Shown here: one piece after another, positions 1 through 6,516 of the stretch
Layout of the letters: the number at the start of each line of letters is the position of its first letter
How positions within the stretch are numbered: the stretch's first letter is position 1
IMG/VR virus record: IMGVR_UViG_3300011113_000170
Span: 1 to 49,396 of that record
Origin: a virus
Direction: 5' to 3' (one strand)
Length of the DNA stretch: 49,396 nt
The notes under the pieces: generated by a model
Databases searched by the model: none
What the model was told of the DNA's origin: nothing
Seen by the model: only the letters and a program-made list of their open reading frames with translations
Position numbers and translations under genes: made by a program

Positions 1-198
1 AGCAACAGCACCGAGGCACTGACTGACCTGCTGACTGAATACTGCGACACGAACAACCTGCCCCTCATGTCAGCCGACGAACTACTCCTGGTGGTGGGGG
101 CGCACTGGCAGTGGCTGCTAGCGTTCATCGCCCGCTGGAACGTGGTGGAGGGTGAGGAAGACTTCCAGTCTGCCATCCGCGCGAGGGGGGTGGAGTGA
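1..198 (+). CDS. Hypothetical protein, 5' end outside the window
   Basis: The reading frame is open from the first base to a TGA at 196-198 and gives 65 residues. It is acidic at both ends with a Trp-rich hydrophobic middle (VVGAHWQWLLAFIARW). No family was recognised. Its stop overlaps the GTG start of the next gene (GTGA, 195-198), so the two are probably translationally coupled. The true start is not visible; an internal ATG at 67 is possible but would cut the frame short. Confidence 0.6.
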   Translation, partial: SNSTEALTDLLTEYCDTNNLPLMSADELLLVVGAHWQWLLAFIARWNVVEGEEDFQSAIRARGVE

Positions 199-689
199 CG
201 TTAGATATAAGACCCGTCACTTTAAGGGCCGCAGCTGCGTTCGTCGCCGAGCATCATAGGCATAACAAGCCACCAAGGGGTCACAAGTTCAGCGTATCAG
301 TTTGGGACGGTGACCAGATGGTAGGGGTGGCGACAGCAGGGCGACCTGTCGCCCGCCACTTCGACGATGGCCTGACGTTAGAGGTCAACCGCACTTGCAC
401 AGACGGCACAATGAACGCCAACTCGATGCTGTACGGGGCTGTTTGGCGGGCCGCTAAGGCAATGGGGTATCTGCGCTGCATCACCTACACGCAGCACGAT
501 GAGACAGGTGCATCCCTGAAGGCGGCTGGCTGGGTCAAGGTGAAGGACATCCCTGCGCGGGGATCATGGGCCGCATCGACCAGCAACGAAAAGCTCAAAG
601 AGATGCGTGATCCTGTGGGCAACGGCGGTGTCGCCCGTGTCCTGTGGGAGATTAAACGGACTAGTGTAAAGAAACCCATTGACCTGTGA
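195..689 (+). CDS. XF1762-family protein (GNAT-like acetyltransferase fold)
   Basis: This 164-residue protein matches the phage/prophage XF1762 family as I remember it: an AAFVAEHHRHNKPPRGHKF block near residues 14-32, VGVATAGRPVAR near 43-54, LEVNRTCTDGT near 61-71, and SMLYGAVWRAAKAMGY followed by ITYTQHDETGASLKAAGW near 97-113. The last block resembles the acetyl-CoA binding half of GNAT enzymes. Substrate and role are unknown. It starts at GTG 195, overlapping the preceding stop. The family assignment is from recall of the motif pattern, and enzyme activity is an inference. Confidence 0.8.
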   Translation: MTLDIRPVTLRAAAAFVAEHHRHNKPPRGHKFSVSVWDGDQMVGVATAGRPVARHFDDGLTLEVNRTCTDGTMNANSMLYGAVWRAAKAMGYLRCITYTQHDETGASLKAAGWVKVKDIPARGSWAASTSNEKLKEMRDPVGNGGVARVLWEIKRTSVKKPIDL

Positions 690-705
690 CACACAGCGTG
701 TCACA
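685..705. repeat. Inverted repeat TGTGACAC-N5-GTGTCACA
   Basis: Two perfect 8-base arms (685-692 and 698-705) flank the spacer ACAGC. The repeat spans the end of the XF1762 gene and the start of a 65-base gap. It lacks a T-tract, so an operator or an mRNA hairpin is more likely than a terminator. The half-sites resemble CRP half-sites, but the spacing (11 bases between TGTGA and TCACA) is wrong for CRP. Confidence 0.5.
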
Positions 706-720
706 CACAGACACCACCAA

Positions 721-735
721 GCGGGAGCAACCCGC
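721..735. repeat. Short hairpin GCGGG-AGCAA-CCCGC
   Basis: A 5-bp stem with a 5-base loop lies just before the first extended ribosome-binding motif (GAGGAGCAAG, 741-750). Together with the repeat at 685-705 it makes this gap the most structured one in the left arm. A role in message stability or translation control is inferred only. Confidence 0.35.
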
Positions 736-754
736 GCATAGAGGAGCAAGCAAC

Positions 755-829
755 ATGGAGACCCCCCTGCAATCCGTTTTCGTGGTGGTCGCACTGACCG
801 CCTGTGTTTTCATCCTGATGCTAATCTGA
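755..829 (+). CDS. Membrane micropeptide, 24 residues
   Basis: METPLQSVFV leads into one continuous hydrophobic segment (about residues 8-24), so this would be a single-span membrane peptide with almost no soluble part. The start is supported by GAGGAGCAAG at 741-750, a copy of the motif used by other genes of this arm. The stop at 827-829 overlaps the ribosome-binding site of the next gene. It shares the 14-base stretch GGTGGTCGCACTGA (784-797) and the peptide VVAL with the 33-residue membrane peptide at 4582, suggesting related genes. Function unknown. Confidence 0.5.
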   Translation: METPLQSVFVVVALTACVFILMLI

Positions 830-840
830 GGAGCAAACCA
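828..840 (+). promoter_or_regulatory. Extended ribosome-binding motif GAGGAGCAAACCA (type copy)
   Basis: This Shine-Dalgarno core is followed by a conserved CAAACC tail that does not pair with the 16S anti-SD. Close copies end just before the start codons at 755, 1214, 1398, 1613, 2489, 3545 (shortened), 6517, 8533, 10013, 11627 and 12040. Starts checked in the right arm (48528, 47698, 47272, 46061, 39309) have ordinary SD sequences without this tail. Confidence 0.7.
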
Positions 841-1203
841 ATGGGCTACTACAGCGATGTGATGTTCGCCTTCTACCCAGCGAACGAGACAGAGACCAGC
901 GAAGTGGTGTCGTGGATCGAGCAGCACTGGCCAAAAGCCTGGTGCACCATCCTGCCGGACGACGACATCATCACCGTGAAGTACGACGATGTGAAGTGGT
1001 ACGACGATGCCGATTACGTGCAGGCAGCGTGGGCTGTGGTGCGCGAGTTCGAGCAGGCGTTCAACACCGAGGAATGGGAGCCACGCTTTCGGGCAAACTG
1101 GGAGATGGTGCGGCTTGGTGAGGATGACGAGGACACAGAGCGCGGCGGTTCGATGTACCGCGAGTATCGCTTGGGTATCCGCCGCGAAATCACAGTCTAC
1201 TGA
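841..1203 (+). CDS. Conserved phage protein, MGYYSDV type
   Basis: This 120-residue acidic protein opens with MGYYSDVMFAFYPA, an N-terminus I recognise from many small phage proteins of unknown function. It is rich in Asp, Glu and Trp (for example DDDIITVKYDDVKWYDDADY) and should form a compact alpha/beta protein without membrane segments or metal-binding motifs. It starts immediately after GAGGAGCAAACCA (828-840). It belongs to the block of small early genes whose products often act on the host, but nothing in the sequence shows a function. Confidence 0.7.
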   Translation: MGYYSDVMFAFYPANETETSEVVSWIEQHWPKAWCTILPDDDIITVKYDDVKWYDDADYVQAAWAVVREFEQAFNTEEWEPRFRANWEMVRLGEDDEDTERGGSMYREYRLGIRREITVY

Positions 1204-1213
1204 GGGGCAAACC

Positions 1214-1405
1214 ATGACCGACGAACCCAAAGTGTTCACCCTGCTGCGCCAGTACGACGAGGCCAAGGCGCAACTGTGGCGCATGGAGCAAGAGCTTAAC
1301 GCCGAGTGCATCAGCTACGCTCGCAGTAAGGGCCGTGCTTTCTTTTATCCCCACCACATCCGCAGCATCATGCGTCTATCCGAGAAGGAGCAAACCAATG
1401 CCTAA
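1214..1405 (+). CDS. Small hypothetical protein, 63 residues
   Basis: The ATG at 1214 follows GAGGGGCAAACC. The product is a charged, helical protein (LLRQYDEAKAQLWRMEQEL) probably forming a short coiled coil. The C-terminal residues KEQTNA are encoded by the ribosome-binding motif of the next gene, so the two genes overlap (1398-1405) and the motif serves as both coding sequence and initiation signal. A longer in-frame start at 1007 is rejected because it would overlap the preceding gene by about 200 bases. No family recognised. Confidence 0.65.
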   Translation: MTDEPKVFTLLRQYDEAKAQLWRMEQELNAECISYARSKGRAFFYPHHIRSIMRLSEKEQTNA

Positions 1406-1601
1406 GAAAGACCGCAGCTATTTCCGCACCCTGCCTTGGGAAGGCCTGAAGCGTTGGGTGAAGTACGGCACCGACACCGATACCAACTGGCAGGAGCTTG
1501 CCGTGGTGCTGGTGGAGCGGGCCGACGAGGAGCGCGAAGACGCCTACGATATGGGACGTGGCGACAACGGCGCGGGTTATCACCACTGGGATAGCAACTG
1601 A
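1398..1601 (+). CDS. Small hypothetical protein, 67 residues
   Basis: The start at 1398 directly follows AAGGAGCAAACCA (1385-1397) inside the end of the preceding gene. The product begins basic (MPKKDRSYFRTLPWEGLKRW) and ends acidic (ERADEEREDAYDMGRGD). No motif was recognised. Its stop lies just before the motif of the next gene (1600-1612), keeping the compact arrangement of this block. Confidence 0.65.
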   Translation: MPKKDRSYFRTLPWEGLKRWVKYGTDTDTNWQELAVVLVERADEEREDAYDMGRGDNGAGYHHWDSN

Positions 1602-1612
1602 GGAGCAAGCAC

Positions 1613-1885
1613 ATGAACGGCTACGGTGCATACAGCGGACGCTACACCCTCCACTTCGATTATGAACTGGAGCGGGGGGACGAAACTTGGGAAGTCGAAG
1701 TGATCTACGAGACTGACGGCGATGACTTGCAGATCGAGGATGTGCGGCACAACGGCTACAGCATCGAGACCACAGACGCCGAGGACGTGGCAATCATCAA
1801 GTACGCCCGCGAACGGGTCAGTGAGGATATCATGGACGCCGAAGCTGCCTACGGTGATTACCGCTACGACACACGGGAGGACTGA
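1613..1885 (+). CDS. Small acidic hypothetical protein, 90 residues
   Basis: The product is strongly acidic and Tyr-rich (MNGYGAYSGRYTLHFDYELE at the N-terminus, AEAAYGDYRYDTRED at the C-terminus), with alternating hydrophobic and charged residues typical of beta strands. The ATG follows GAGGAGCAAGCAC (1600-1612). The acidity could fit a DNA-mimic or host-protein inhibitor, but that is speculation; no family was recognised. Confidence 0.65.
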   Translation: MNGYGAYSGRYTLHFDYELERGDETWEVEVIYETDGDDLQIEDVRHNGYSIETTDAEDVAIIKYARERVSEDIMDAEAAYGDYRYDTRED

Positions 1886-1887
1886 AG

Positions 1888-2061
1888 ATGTACGATGATA
1901 ACGCGCAAGAGGAAACCGTCGAGTCCCTAGCCGAGGCGATGCGCGACCTGATCGATATCACGATGAACCACGCCCAACTCATCACGTCACTGATACGGGC
2001 GCTGGACGCAGCCGGAATAGATATCCCTGGTATCCGCTCACCACTGCCACCAACACACTGA
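1888..2061 (+). CDS. Small hypothetical protein, 57 residues
   Basis: The ATG at 1888 comes 2 bases after the preceding stop and a GGGAGGAC sequence gives a ribosome-binding site. The product (MYDDNAQEETVESLAEAM...) is predicted to be one long amphipathic helix with a Pro-rich tail (PGIRSPLPPTH). No family recognised. Confidence 0.55.
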   Translation: MYDDNAQEETVESLAEAMRDLIDITMNHAQLITSLIRALDAAGIDIPGIRSPLPPTH

Positions 2062-2075
2062 GGGAGTAGCACACG

Positions 2076-2270
2076 ATGCCCTACATCCACCGCACATTTC
2101 TGATCGACATCCATGAGGCGCTGTGCGGGGTCTACGATTACCTCGACAACCACGCCGATTGGAACACCGTCGACGGCGTACCCGAATCCAACCAAGCAGC
2201 GCGTCTGCTCTCAGACGTTACCGAGGTGCTTGACCGCCTCGATCGTCACCTACTGAAAGACACACAATGA
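2076..2270 (+). CDS. Small hypothetical protein, 64 residues
   Basis: The ATG at 2076 follows GAGGGAGTAGC. The product (MPYIHRTFLIDIHEALCGV...) looks all-helical with the hydrophobic pattern of a small helical bundle (LLSDVTEVLDRLDRHLL). It overlaps the next gene by ATGA (2267-2270). No known family was identified. Confidence 0.6.
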   Translation: MPYIHRTFLIDIHEALCGVYDYLDNHADWNTVDGVPESNQAARLLSDVTEVLDRLDRHLLKDTQ

Positions 2271-2440
2271 ACAAGGCACATCTCGCACATCTTGCACCCC
2301 TCACCCCTCCGCGCATGGCGCACGTCACCATGCGTCTCCCCCCAGAAACCCTCGCCTTTTACAAGCGGTTCGCCAACCCAAGCGCCGAGATGCGTGAGGT
2401 GCTGATTGCGTATGCAAAAGAACACACAGGATACGCTTGA
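2267..2440 (+). CDS. Possible ribbon-helix-helix DNA-binding protein, 57 residues
   Basis: After a His/Pro-rich N-terminus the product reads AHVTMRLPPETLAFYKRF, then PSAEMREVLIAYAKEH. A short beta strand (VTMRLPPE) followed by two helices is the pattern of ribbon-helix-helix regulators such as BrnA/CopG-type antitoxins. The start overlaps the upstream stop (ATGA). A candidate promoter (2437-2464) begins at its stop codon, so it could regulate the nuclease/methyltransferase genes downstream; that link is inferred. Confidence 0.45.
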   Translation: MNKAHLAHLAPLTPPRMAHVTMRLPPETLAFYKRFANPSAEMREVLIAYAKEHTGYA

Positions 2441-2464
2441 CAACCAACATAAAGAGGGTAAAAA
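2437..2464 (+). promoter_or_regulatory. Candidate sigma70 promoter TTGACA-16-TAAAAA
   Basis: A perfect -35 box (2437-2442) is followed after 16 bases by TAAAAA (2459-2464). It lies in a 48-base gap upstream of the VRR-NUC gene and overlaps the end of the RHH-like gene. The -10 box is imperfect. A second TTGACA with the same 16-base spacing occurs at 11572. Confidence 0.5.
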
Positions 2465-2488
2465 ACCCCAACCAAGAGGAGCAAACTC

Positions 2489-2791
2489 ATGGCGCAGACA
2501 CCAGAAAAGCGCGTGAAAACAAAGGTGGAGGCTGTCCTCAAGAACGAGGGGGCCTACTATTTTTTCCCTGCCACGCACGGCTATGGCCGCAGCGGGGTGC
2601 CGGATATCATCGCCTGTGTGAACGGTCGCTTCCTCGCCATTGAGTGCAAGGCAGGCGCTAACAAGCCGACCGCGCTGCAAACCCGTGAGATTGAGAGCAT
2701 CCGCCTCGCTGGCGGTGTGGCTGTGGTGGCTAACGAGGAGAACTGGGAGATGGTGCGCCCACTGGTGCGCGAAATGAAAGGAGGCGAGTGA
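2489..2791 (+). CDS. VRR-NUC domain nuclease
   Basis: This 100-residue protein is a complete stand-alone VRR-NUC domain of the PD-(D/E)xK superfamily. The catalytic pattern is visible: GVPDIIA (Asp39), then IECKAG (Glu52, Lys54), then LQ..EIESIRLAGGVAVVA. Phage members of this family are thought to act as Holliday-junction or flap endonucleases in recombination and DNA processing. The ATG follows GAGGAGCAAACTC and a candidate promoter. The gene overlaps the zinc-ribbon gene that follows (TGATG). Confidence 0.92.
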   Translation: MAQTPEKRVKTKVEAVLKNEGAYYFFPATHGYGRSGVPDIIACVNGRFLAIECKAGANKPTALQTREIESIRLAGGVAVVANEENWEMVRPLVREMKGGE

Positions 2792-3567
2792 TGGCTACGC
2801 GAGAAGAGTCACGCAAGAAACGAGAGCGCACTTGCGTCATCTGTGGTGCACAATTTCTGGTGGCTAAGACTGACCGCAAGGGGGCTTCGTGTTCGAAACC
2901 GTGTCTTTCGAAGATGCTCCGCCAAAGGCAATTAGGGAAGAAGGCGTCTGAAGAGACCAAAGCGAAGCGCAGTGTGGCAGTGAAAACTGTCCGCAACGAC
3001 CCAGAACGGAAGGCCGAGTGGGATGCCGCCATTCGCGCGGGGATTATGAAGCACCTGGCTGACCCTAACAATCGGGCTGCTGCTTCTGCTCGTTCCAGCG
3101 CAAATATGCGTAAGATGCATACTGACCCTGAGTTTCAGAAACGCAGAGACGAACGATCATCCAATGTGATGGAGGCTGTCTGGGTAAACCATAGAGAAAA
3201 ACTTACACAGCTTGCCGTCGAAAGATACGCACGGGGCGAGGCGTGTAACTCTGAAGAAGGCAGGCACAACAGTGCAATTGCAGCTAAGTGGATTATGAAA
3301 AAAGCCCAAGAGGCGCTCCGTGTAGAGACAGATTACAACGAGCGGTATGCAGAAATACAGGCGCGGTTACGCCGTGAGATGCCTTACGACGGGCCGTTAG
3401 ATAGCAGCGATTACTATGATTACTTGAGGAAATTAGGGAAGGCGGTTACGAGCCACCCAGAACTACGCAAGTTATCTGACGCTTTTATACGAGAAGCTAT
3501 CCCAAGGTTCAGCGCGGAATGGCTCAAAAAGAGGGAGGAGCAAGATGCGGGTTCTAGTCGCCTGTGA
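2791..3567 (+). CDS. Zinc-ribbon protein with NUMOD-like repeats
   Basis: The 258-residue product starts at ATG 2791 (GTG 2788 is an alternative; GGAG at 2780-2784 favours the ATG). Near the N-terminus CVICGAQF and CSKPCLSK form a four-Cys zinc ribbon. The middle holds repeats built on NDPE/ADPN/TDPE followed by R/K-rich helices (residues about 70-120), resembling the DNA-binding NUMOD segments next to homing nucleases. No GIY-YIG, HNH or LAGLIDADG active site is visible. The gene looks less GC-rich than its neighbours, suggesting recent acquisition. It overlaps the next gene by 23 bases. Function uncertain: DNA-binding protein or remnant of a mobile endonuclease. Confidence 0.65.
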   Translation: MATREESRKKRERTCVICGAQFLVAKTDRKGASCSKPCLSKMLRQRQLGKKASEETKAKRSVAVKTVRNDPERKAEWDAAIRAGIMKHLADPNNRAAASARSSANMRKMHTDPEFQKRRDERSSNVMEAVWVNHREKLTQLAVERYARGEACNSEEGRHNSAIAAKWIMKKAQEALRVETDYNERYAEIQARLRREMPYDGPLDSSDYYDYLRKLGKAVTSHPELRKLSDAFIREAIPRFSAEWLKKREEQDAGSSRL

Positions 3568-4174
3568 ATATAGCGCCACGGTGCGTGATGCCTTCCGTGC
3601 GCGTGGGCATGACGCCTGGTCTTGCGACCTGCTGCCGACTGATGGTGACCCCCAGTGGCACATCCAAGGTGATGCCCTAGTGCTTGCACACGGGCATGGT
3701 TGGGACTTGATGATTGCCCATCCGCCCTGCACCTACCTCACCAACAGTGGGGTAGCGTGGCTGCACAAAGACCCGTCACGCTGGGAGAAGCTGGACGAGG
3801 CAGCTGAGTTTTTCCGCGAGCTGCTTGACGCACCTGTGCCGCGCATCGCCATTGAGAACCCGATCATGCACAAGTATGCGAAGGAGCGGATCGGCGGGGT
3901 CAAGCAGACGCAATTGGTGCAGCCGTGGATGTTTGGCCACATGGAGCAGAAGGCAACGTGCCTGTGGCTAAAGAATCTGCCGCCTCTGGTGCCGACCAAC
4001 AACGTCAAGGCTGCGATGGATGCGCTACCTGACAACCAGCGCCAGCGCCTGCACTACCTCCCACCCAGTGCCGACCGGTGGAAGCTTCGTAGCACCACGT
4101 TCAAAGGGATTGCCGAGGCTATGGCCGAGCAGTGGGGGGATAAGGGAACTGTCACTAAGGGAAGTCCAGCATGA
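3545..4174 (+). CDS. DNA cytosine methyltransferase-like protein
   Basis: This 209-residue protein has an N-terminal Rossmann-type segment (MRVLVACEYSATVRDAFRARGHDAWSCD abbreviated: VLVACEYS, then W-S-C-D), HPPCTYLTNSG near residues 59-69, equivalent to the PPC motif IV of C5-cytosine methyltransferases, and IENP near 103, equivalent to motif VI (ENV). It is shorter than bacterial C5 enzymes and has no obvious target-recognition domain, so it may be minimal or modify nucleotides in another way. It probably protects or modifies phage DNA. It starts within the end of the preceding gene and overlaps the next by ATGA. Confidence 0.8.
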   Translation: MRVLVACEYSATVRDAFRARGHDAWSCDLLPTDGDPQWHIQGDALVLAHGHGWDLMIAHPPCTYLTNSGVAWLHKDPSRWEKLDEAAEFFRELLDAPVPRIAIENPIMHKYAKERIGGVKQTQLVQPWMFGHMEQKATCLWLKNLPPLVPTNNVKAAMDALPDNQRQRLHYLPPSADRWKLRSTTFKGIAEAMAEQWGDKGTVTKGSPA

Positions 4175-4422
4175 TTGAGATTGAAGAACGCATCCCCATG
4201 CCGCCCGTGGCTGTTGGGCGTCCACGCAAGTACCCGTTCGCAGAGCTTCGGGTTGGGGACAGCTTCACCATACCCCTGGTGGGTGTCATGCTCCGTAACG
4301 GTGACAAGGCTGTGGGGCGTCTCAACGCCGCCATGACGGCCTACGCGCGCAAATATGGTGGCAAGTTCACGGTGCGAACCGATCGTGAGAACAACGTGGC
4401 CCGCTGCTGGAGGGTGGCATGA
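4171..4422 (+). CDS. Conserved small phage protein with IP...RCWRV pattern
   Basis: The 83-residue product reads GRPRKYPFAELRVGDSFTIP, then a helix RLNAAMTAYARKYGGKF, and ends in NNVARCWRVA. I recognise this layout (VGDSF-IP, helix with GKF, terminal R-W-R-V) as a common phage family of unknown function, possibly DUF7303-like. A second shorter protein with the same layout lies at 16118-16312. It sits between the methyltransferase-like gene and the polymerase, overlapping both neighbours by 4 bases (ATGA). Confidence 0.7.
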   Translation: MIEIEERIPMPPVAVGRPRKYPFAELRVGDSFTIPLVGVMLRNGDKAVGRLNAAMTAYARKYGGKFTVRTDRENNVARCWRVA

Positions 4423-4589
4423 CAGCCGAACGCCGTTCTAGCAGAGACGCAAACGTGGTGATCCATAATCGTAGGTTCTACTGGCGCTACCCTGACGGGG
4501 CAATGAGACCAGTGGTGCTATCCGAGCGCGCCAAGGCGCACCTGTGGCAGGCCAAAGCAACAGTAGCGAGGGAGCAGATTGATGCATGA
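4419..4589 (+). CDS. Small hypothetical protein, 56 residues
   Basis: The start overlaps the previous stop (ATGA 4419-4422) and the stop overlaps the next start (4582-4589). The product (MTAERRSSRDANVVIHNRRF...) is basic with a YWRYPDG turn and a C-terminal helix. No family recognised. The overlaps on both sides support it as a real coupled gene. Confidence 0.55.
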   Translation: MTAERRSSRDANVVIHNRRFYWRYPDGAMRPVVLSERAKAHLWQAKATVAREQIDA

Positions 4590-4683
4590 CCCGATACTTT
4601 TCTGGACGGTGGTCGCACTGATTGTAGCCCCTAGCTACATACTGATTAAGCGGTCTTTCGACCGCGATGGGGATAAGCAATGA
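4582..4683 (+). CDS. Membrane micropeptide, 33 residues
   Basis: MHDPILFWTVVALIVAPSYI gives one transmembrane segment, followed by a charged tail (KRSFDRDGDKQ). The frame begins inside the end of the previous gene, behind GGGAGCAG, and ends over the polymerase start (ATGA 4680-4683). It shares VVAL and 14 identical bases (4608-4621) with the 24-residue peptide at 755. Function unknown. Confidence 0.5.
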   Translation: MHDPILFWTVVALIVAPSYILIKRSFDRDGDKQ

Positions 4684-6500
4684 CCGTCCTGACCGTAGAC
4701 TTCGAGACCTACTACAGCCAGCAGTATAGTCTCTCCAAGATCACAACGGAGGAGTACGTCCGTGACTCGCGCTTTGAGGTTATCGGCGTATCCGTAAAGG
4801 TGGACGACGAGCCCGCTGAGTGGTTCTCCGGCACAGCCAAGCAGACCAAGGCTTGGCTGGATAGGTTCGACTGGGCCAACAGCATCGCCATCGCGCACAA
4901 CGCGATGTTCGATATGGCCATCATGAACTGGCGGTTCGACATCCGACCCAAGCGCATTGTGGACACCCTGTCCATGCTGCGGGCACTGGATGGGCCGGAT
5001 GCTGGCAATAGCCTGGCACGAGCCGTCGAGCGGTACGGGCTGGGCGTCAAGGGCACCGAGGTTGTCAACGCGCTGGGCAAGGGGCGACTGGACTTCACGG
5101 CGGAAGAACTGGCGGCCTACGGCGACTACTGCATCAACGACGTGGAGCTGACGTACAAGCTGTTCAAGCGCATTGGTGAGGGCTTCCCGTCAGTGGAGTT
5201 TCGTCTGATCGACCTGACCATCCGAATGTTCTCTGAGCCGGCCCTCGTCCTAGATAAGCCGGTGTTGACCGACCACTTGGCCAATGTCCAAGCTCAGAAG
5301 GAAGCTCTCATGGCCAAGCTCAACTATGAGAAGGCCGACCTGATGAGCAACCCCAAGCTGGCCGAGCTGCTGGCGTTCCACGATGTTGTGCCGCCCATGA
5401 AGATCAGCCCAACCACAGGCAAGGAGACCTTTGCGTTTGCCAAGAACGACGAGGCGTTCAAGGAACTGCTGGAGCATGAGAACCCACAGGTGCAGGCCAT
5501 TGTCGCTGCGCGGCTAGGGGTGAAGTCCACCCTTGAGGAGACACGCACCGAGCGGTTCATCAAGATTGCGGAGCGTGGTGCGTTGCCTGTTCCGCTGCGC
5601 TATTACGCTGCACACACGGGGCGCTGGGGTGGCGACGACAAGGTCAACCTCCAGAACCTGCCGCGCAAGTCACCGCTGAAGAAAGCCATGCTGGCACCCG
5701 AGGGCTATGCGTTCATCGACTGCGATAGCAGCCAGATCGAAGCGCGCACCTTGGCTTGGCTTGCTGGACAGGATGACCTCGTGGCTGCCTTCGATGCCGG
5801 TGAGGACGTCTACAAGATCATGGCGTCATCCATCTACAATGTGCCTGTCGAAGAGGTGACGGACGGCCAACGGTTCGTGGGTAAAACCACCATCTTGGGT
5901 TGCGGTTACGGCATGGGAGCGGCCAAGTTCAAGGCGCAGCTGAAGACCTTTGGCGTGGACATGGAACTGGACGAATGCAAGCGCATCATCGAGGTGTATC
6001 GGGAGGCTTACGCGCAAATCCCGAAGCTGTGGCGGCAAGCTGGGAGCGCACTCGACGCCATGGCCAGCAACCAGACTGCCCCCTTGGGTCGTGACGGTGT
6101 GCTGACGGTGTGCGGTGCGGACGGTATCAAGCTGCCGAACGGTCTCTCCATCAAGTATCCCAACCTACGCACGGTGCGAACCCTAGAGGGCAAGACCGAG
6201 ATGGTCTACGATCAGAAGAAGGGTAAGGCCGTCATCCCTAACCGCATCTATGGTGGGAAGGCCGTCGAGAATATCTGTCAGGCCCTGGCCCGCATTGTGA
6301 TCGGTGAGCAGATGCTGATGGTCGCGCGGCGCTACCGTGTGGTGATGACCGTGCATGACGCTGTGGGTGCGCTAGCGCCCGCTAGCTCACGCGATGAAGC
6401 CCGTGCGTTCGTTGAGCAGTGTATGCGTATCCGCCCAAAGTGGGCAACGGCGTTGCCGTTAAACTGTGAGAGCAAGATGGGCCCCTCCTACGGGGGCTGA
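4680..6500 (+). CDS. Family A DNA polymerase with 3'-5' exonuclease domain
   Basis: This 606-residue replicative polymerase has an N-terminal DnaQ-like proofreading domain: DFETY (Asp7, Glu9), HNAMFD (Asp78) and YCIND (Tyr150, Asp154). The polymerase domain carries motif A FIDCDSSQIEAR (347-356), motif B R398-K402-L406-Y410-G411 and motif C VHDA (558-561). The residue equivalent to E. coli Phe762 is Leu406. Motif C has Ala where many family A enzymes have Glu. There is no 5'-3' exonuclease domain, as usual for phage enzymes; T7 gp5, at about 704 residues, is longer. With the SNF2-like helicase, SSB-like protein and primase-helicase downstream it forms the phage replication machinery. Confidence 0.97.
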   Translation: MTVLTVDFETYYSQQYSLSKITTEEYVRDSRFEVIGVSVKVDDEPAEWFSGTAKQTKAWLDRFDWANSIAIAHNAMFDMAIMNWRFDIRPKRIVDTLSMLRALDGPDAGNSLARAVERYGLGVKGTEVVNALGKGRLDFTAEELAAYGDYCINDVELTYKLFKRIGEGFPSVEFRLIDLTIRMFSEPALVLDKPVLTDHLANVQAQKEALMAKLNYEKADLMSNPKLAELLAFHDVVPPMKISPTTGKETFAFAKNDEAFKELLEHENPQVQAIVAARLGVKSTLEETRTERFIKIAERGALPVPLRYYAAHTGRWGGDDKVNLQNLPRKSPLKKAMLAPEGYAFIDCDSSQIEARTLAWLAGQDDLVAAFDAGEDVYKIMASSIYNVPVEEVTDGQRFVGKTTILGCGYGMGAAKFKAQLKTFGVDMELDECKRIIEVYREAYAQIPKLWRQAGSALDAMASNQTAPLGRDGVLTVCGADGIKLPNGLSIKYPNLRTVRTLEGKTEMVYDQKKGKAVIPNRIYGGKAVENICQALARIVIGEQMLMVARRYRVVMTVHDAVGALAPASSRDEARAFVEQCMRIRPKWATALPLNCESKMGPSYGG

Positions 6501-6516
6501 TGAAAGGAGCAAACCA

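Noticed and set aside
685-705. CRP-binding site, because of the TGTGA and TCACA half-sites.
   Set aside because: CRP sites have 6 bases between the half-sites; here there are 11.
661-1311. A 216-codon minus-strand frame across the first small genes.
   Set aside because: The + strand genes here have consecutive ribosome-binding motifs and coupled starts; the antisense product shows no family features.
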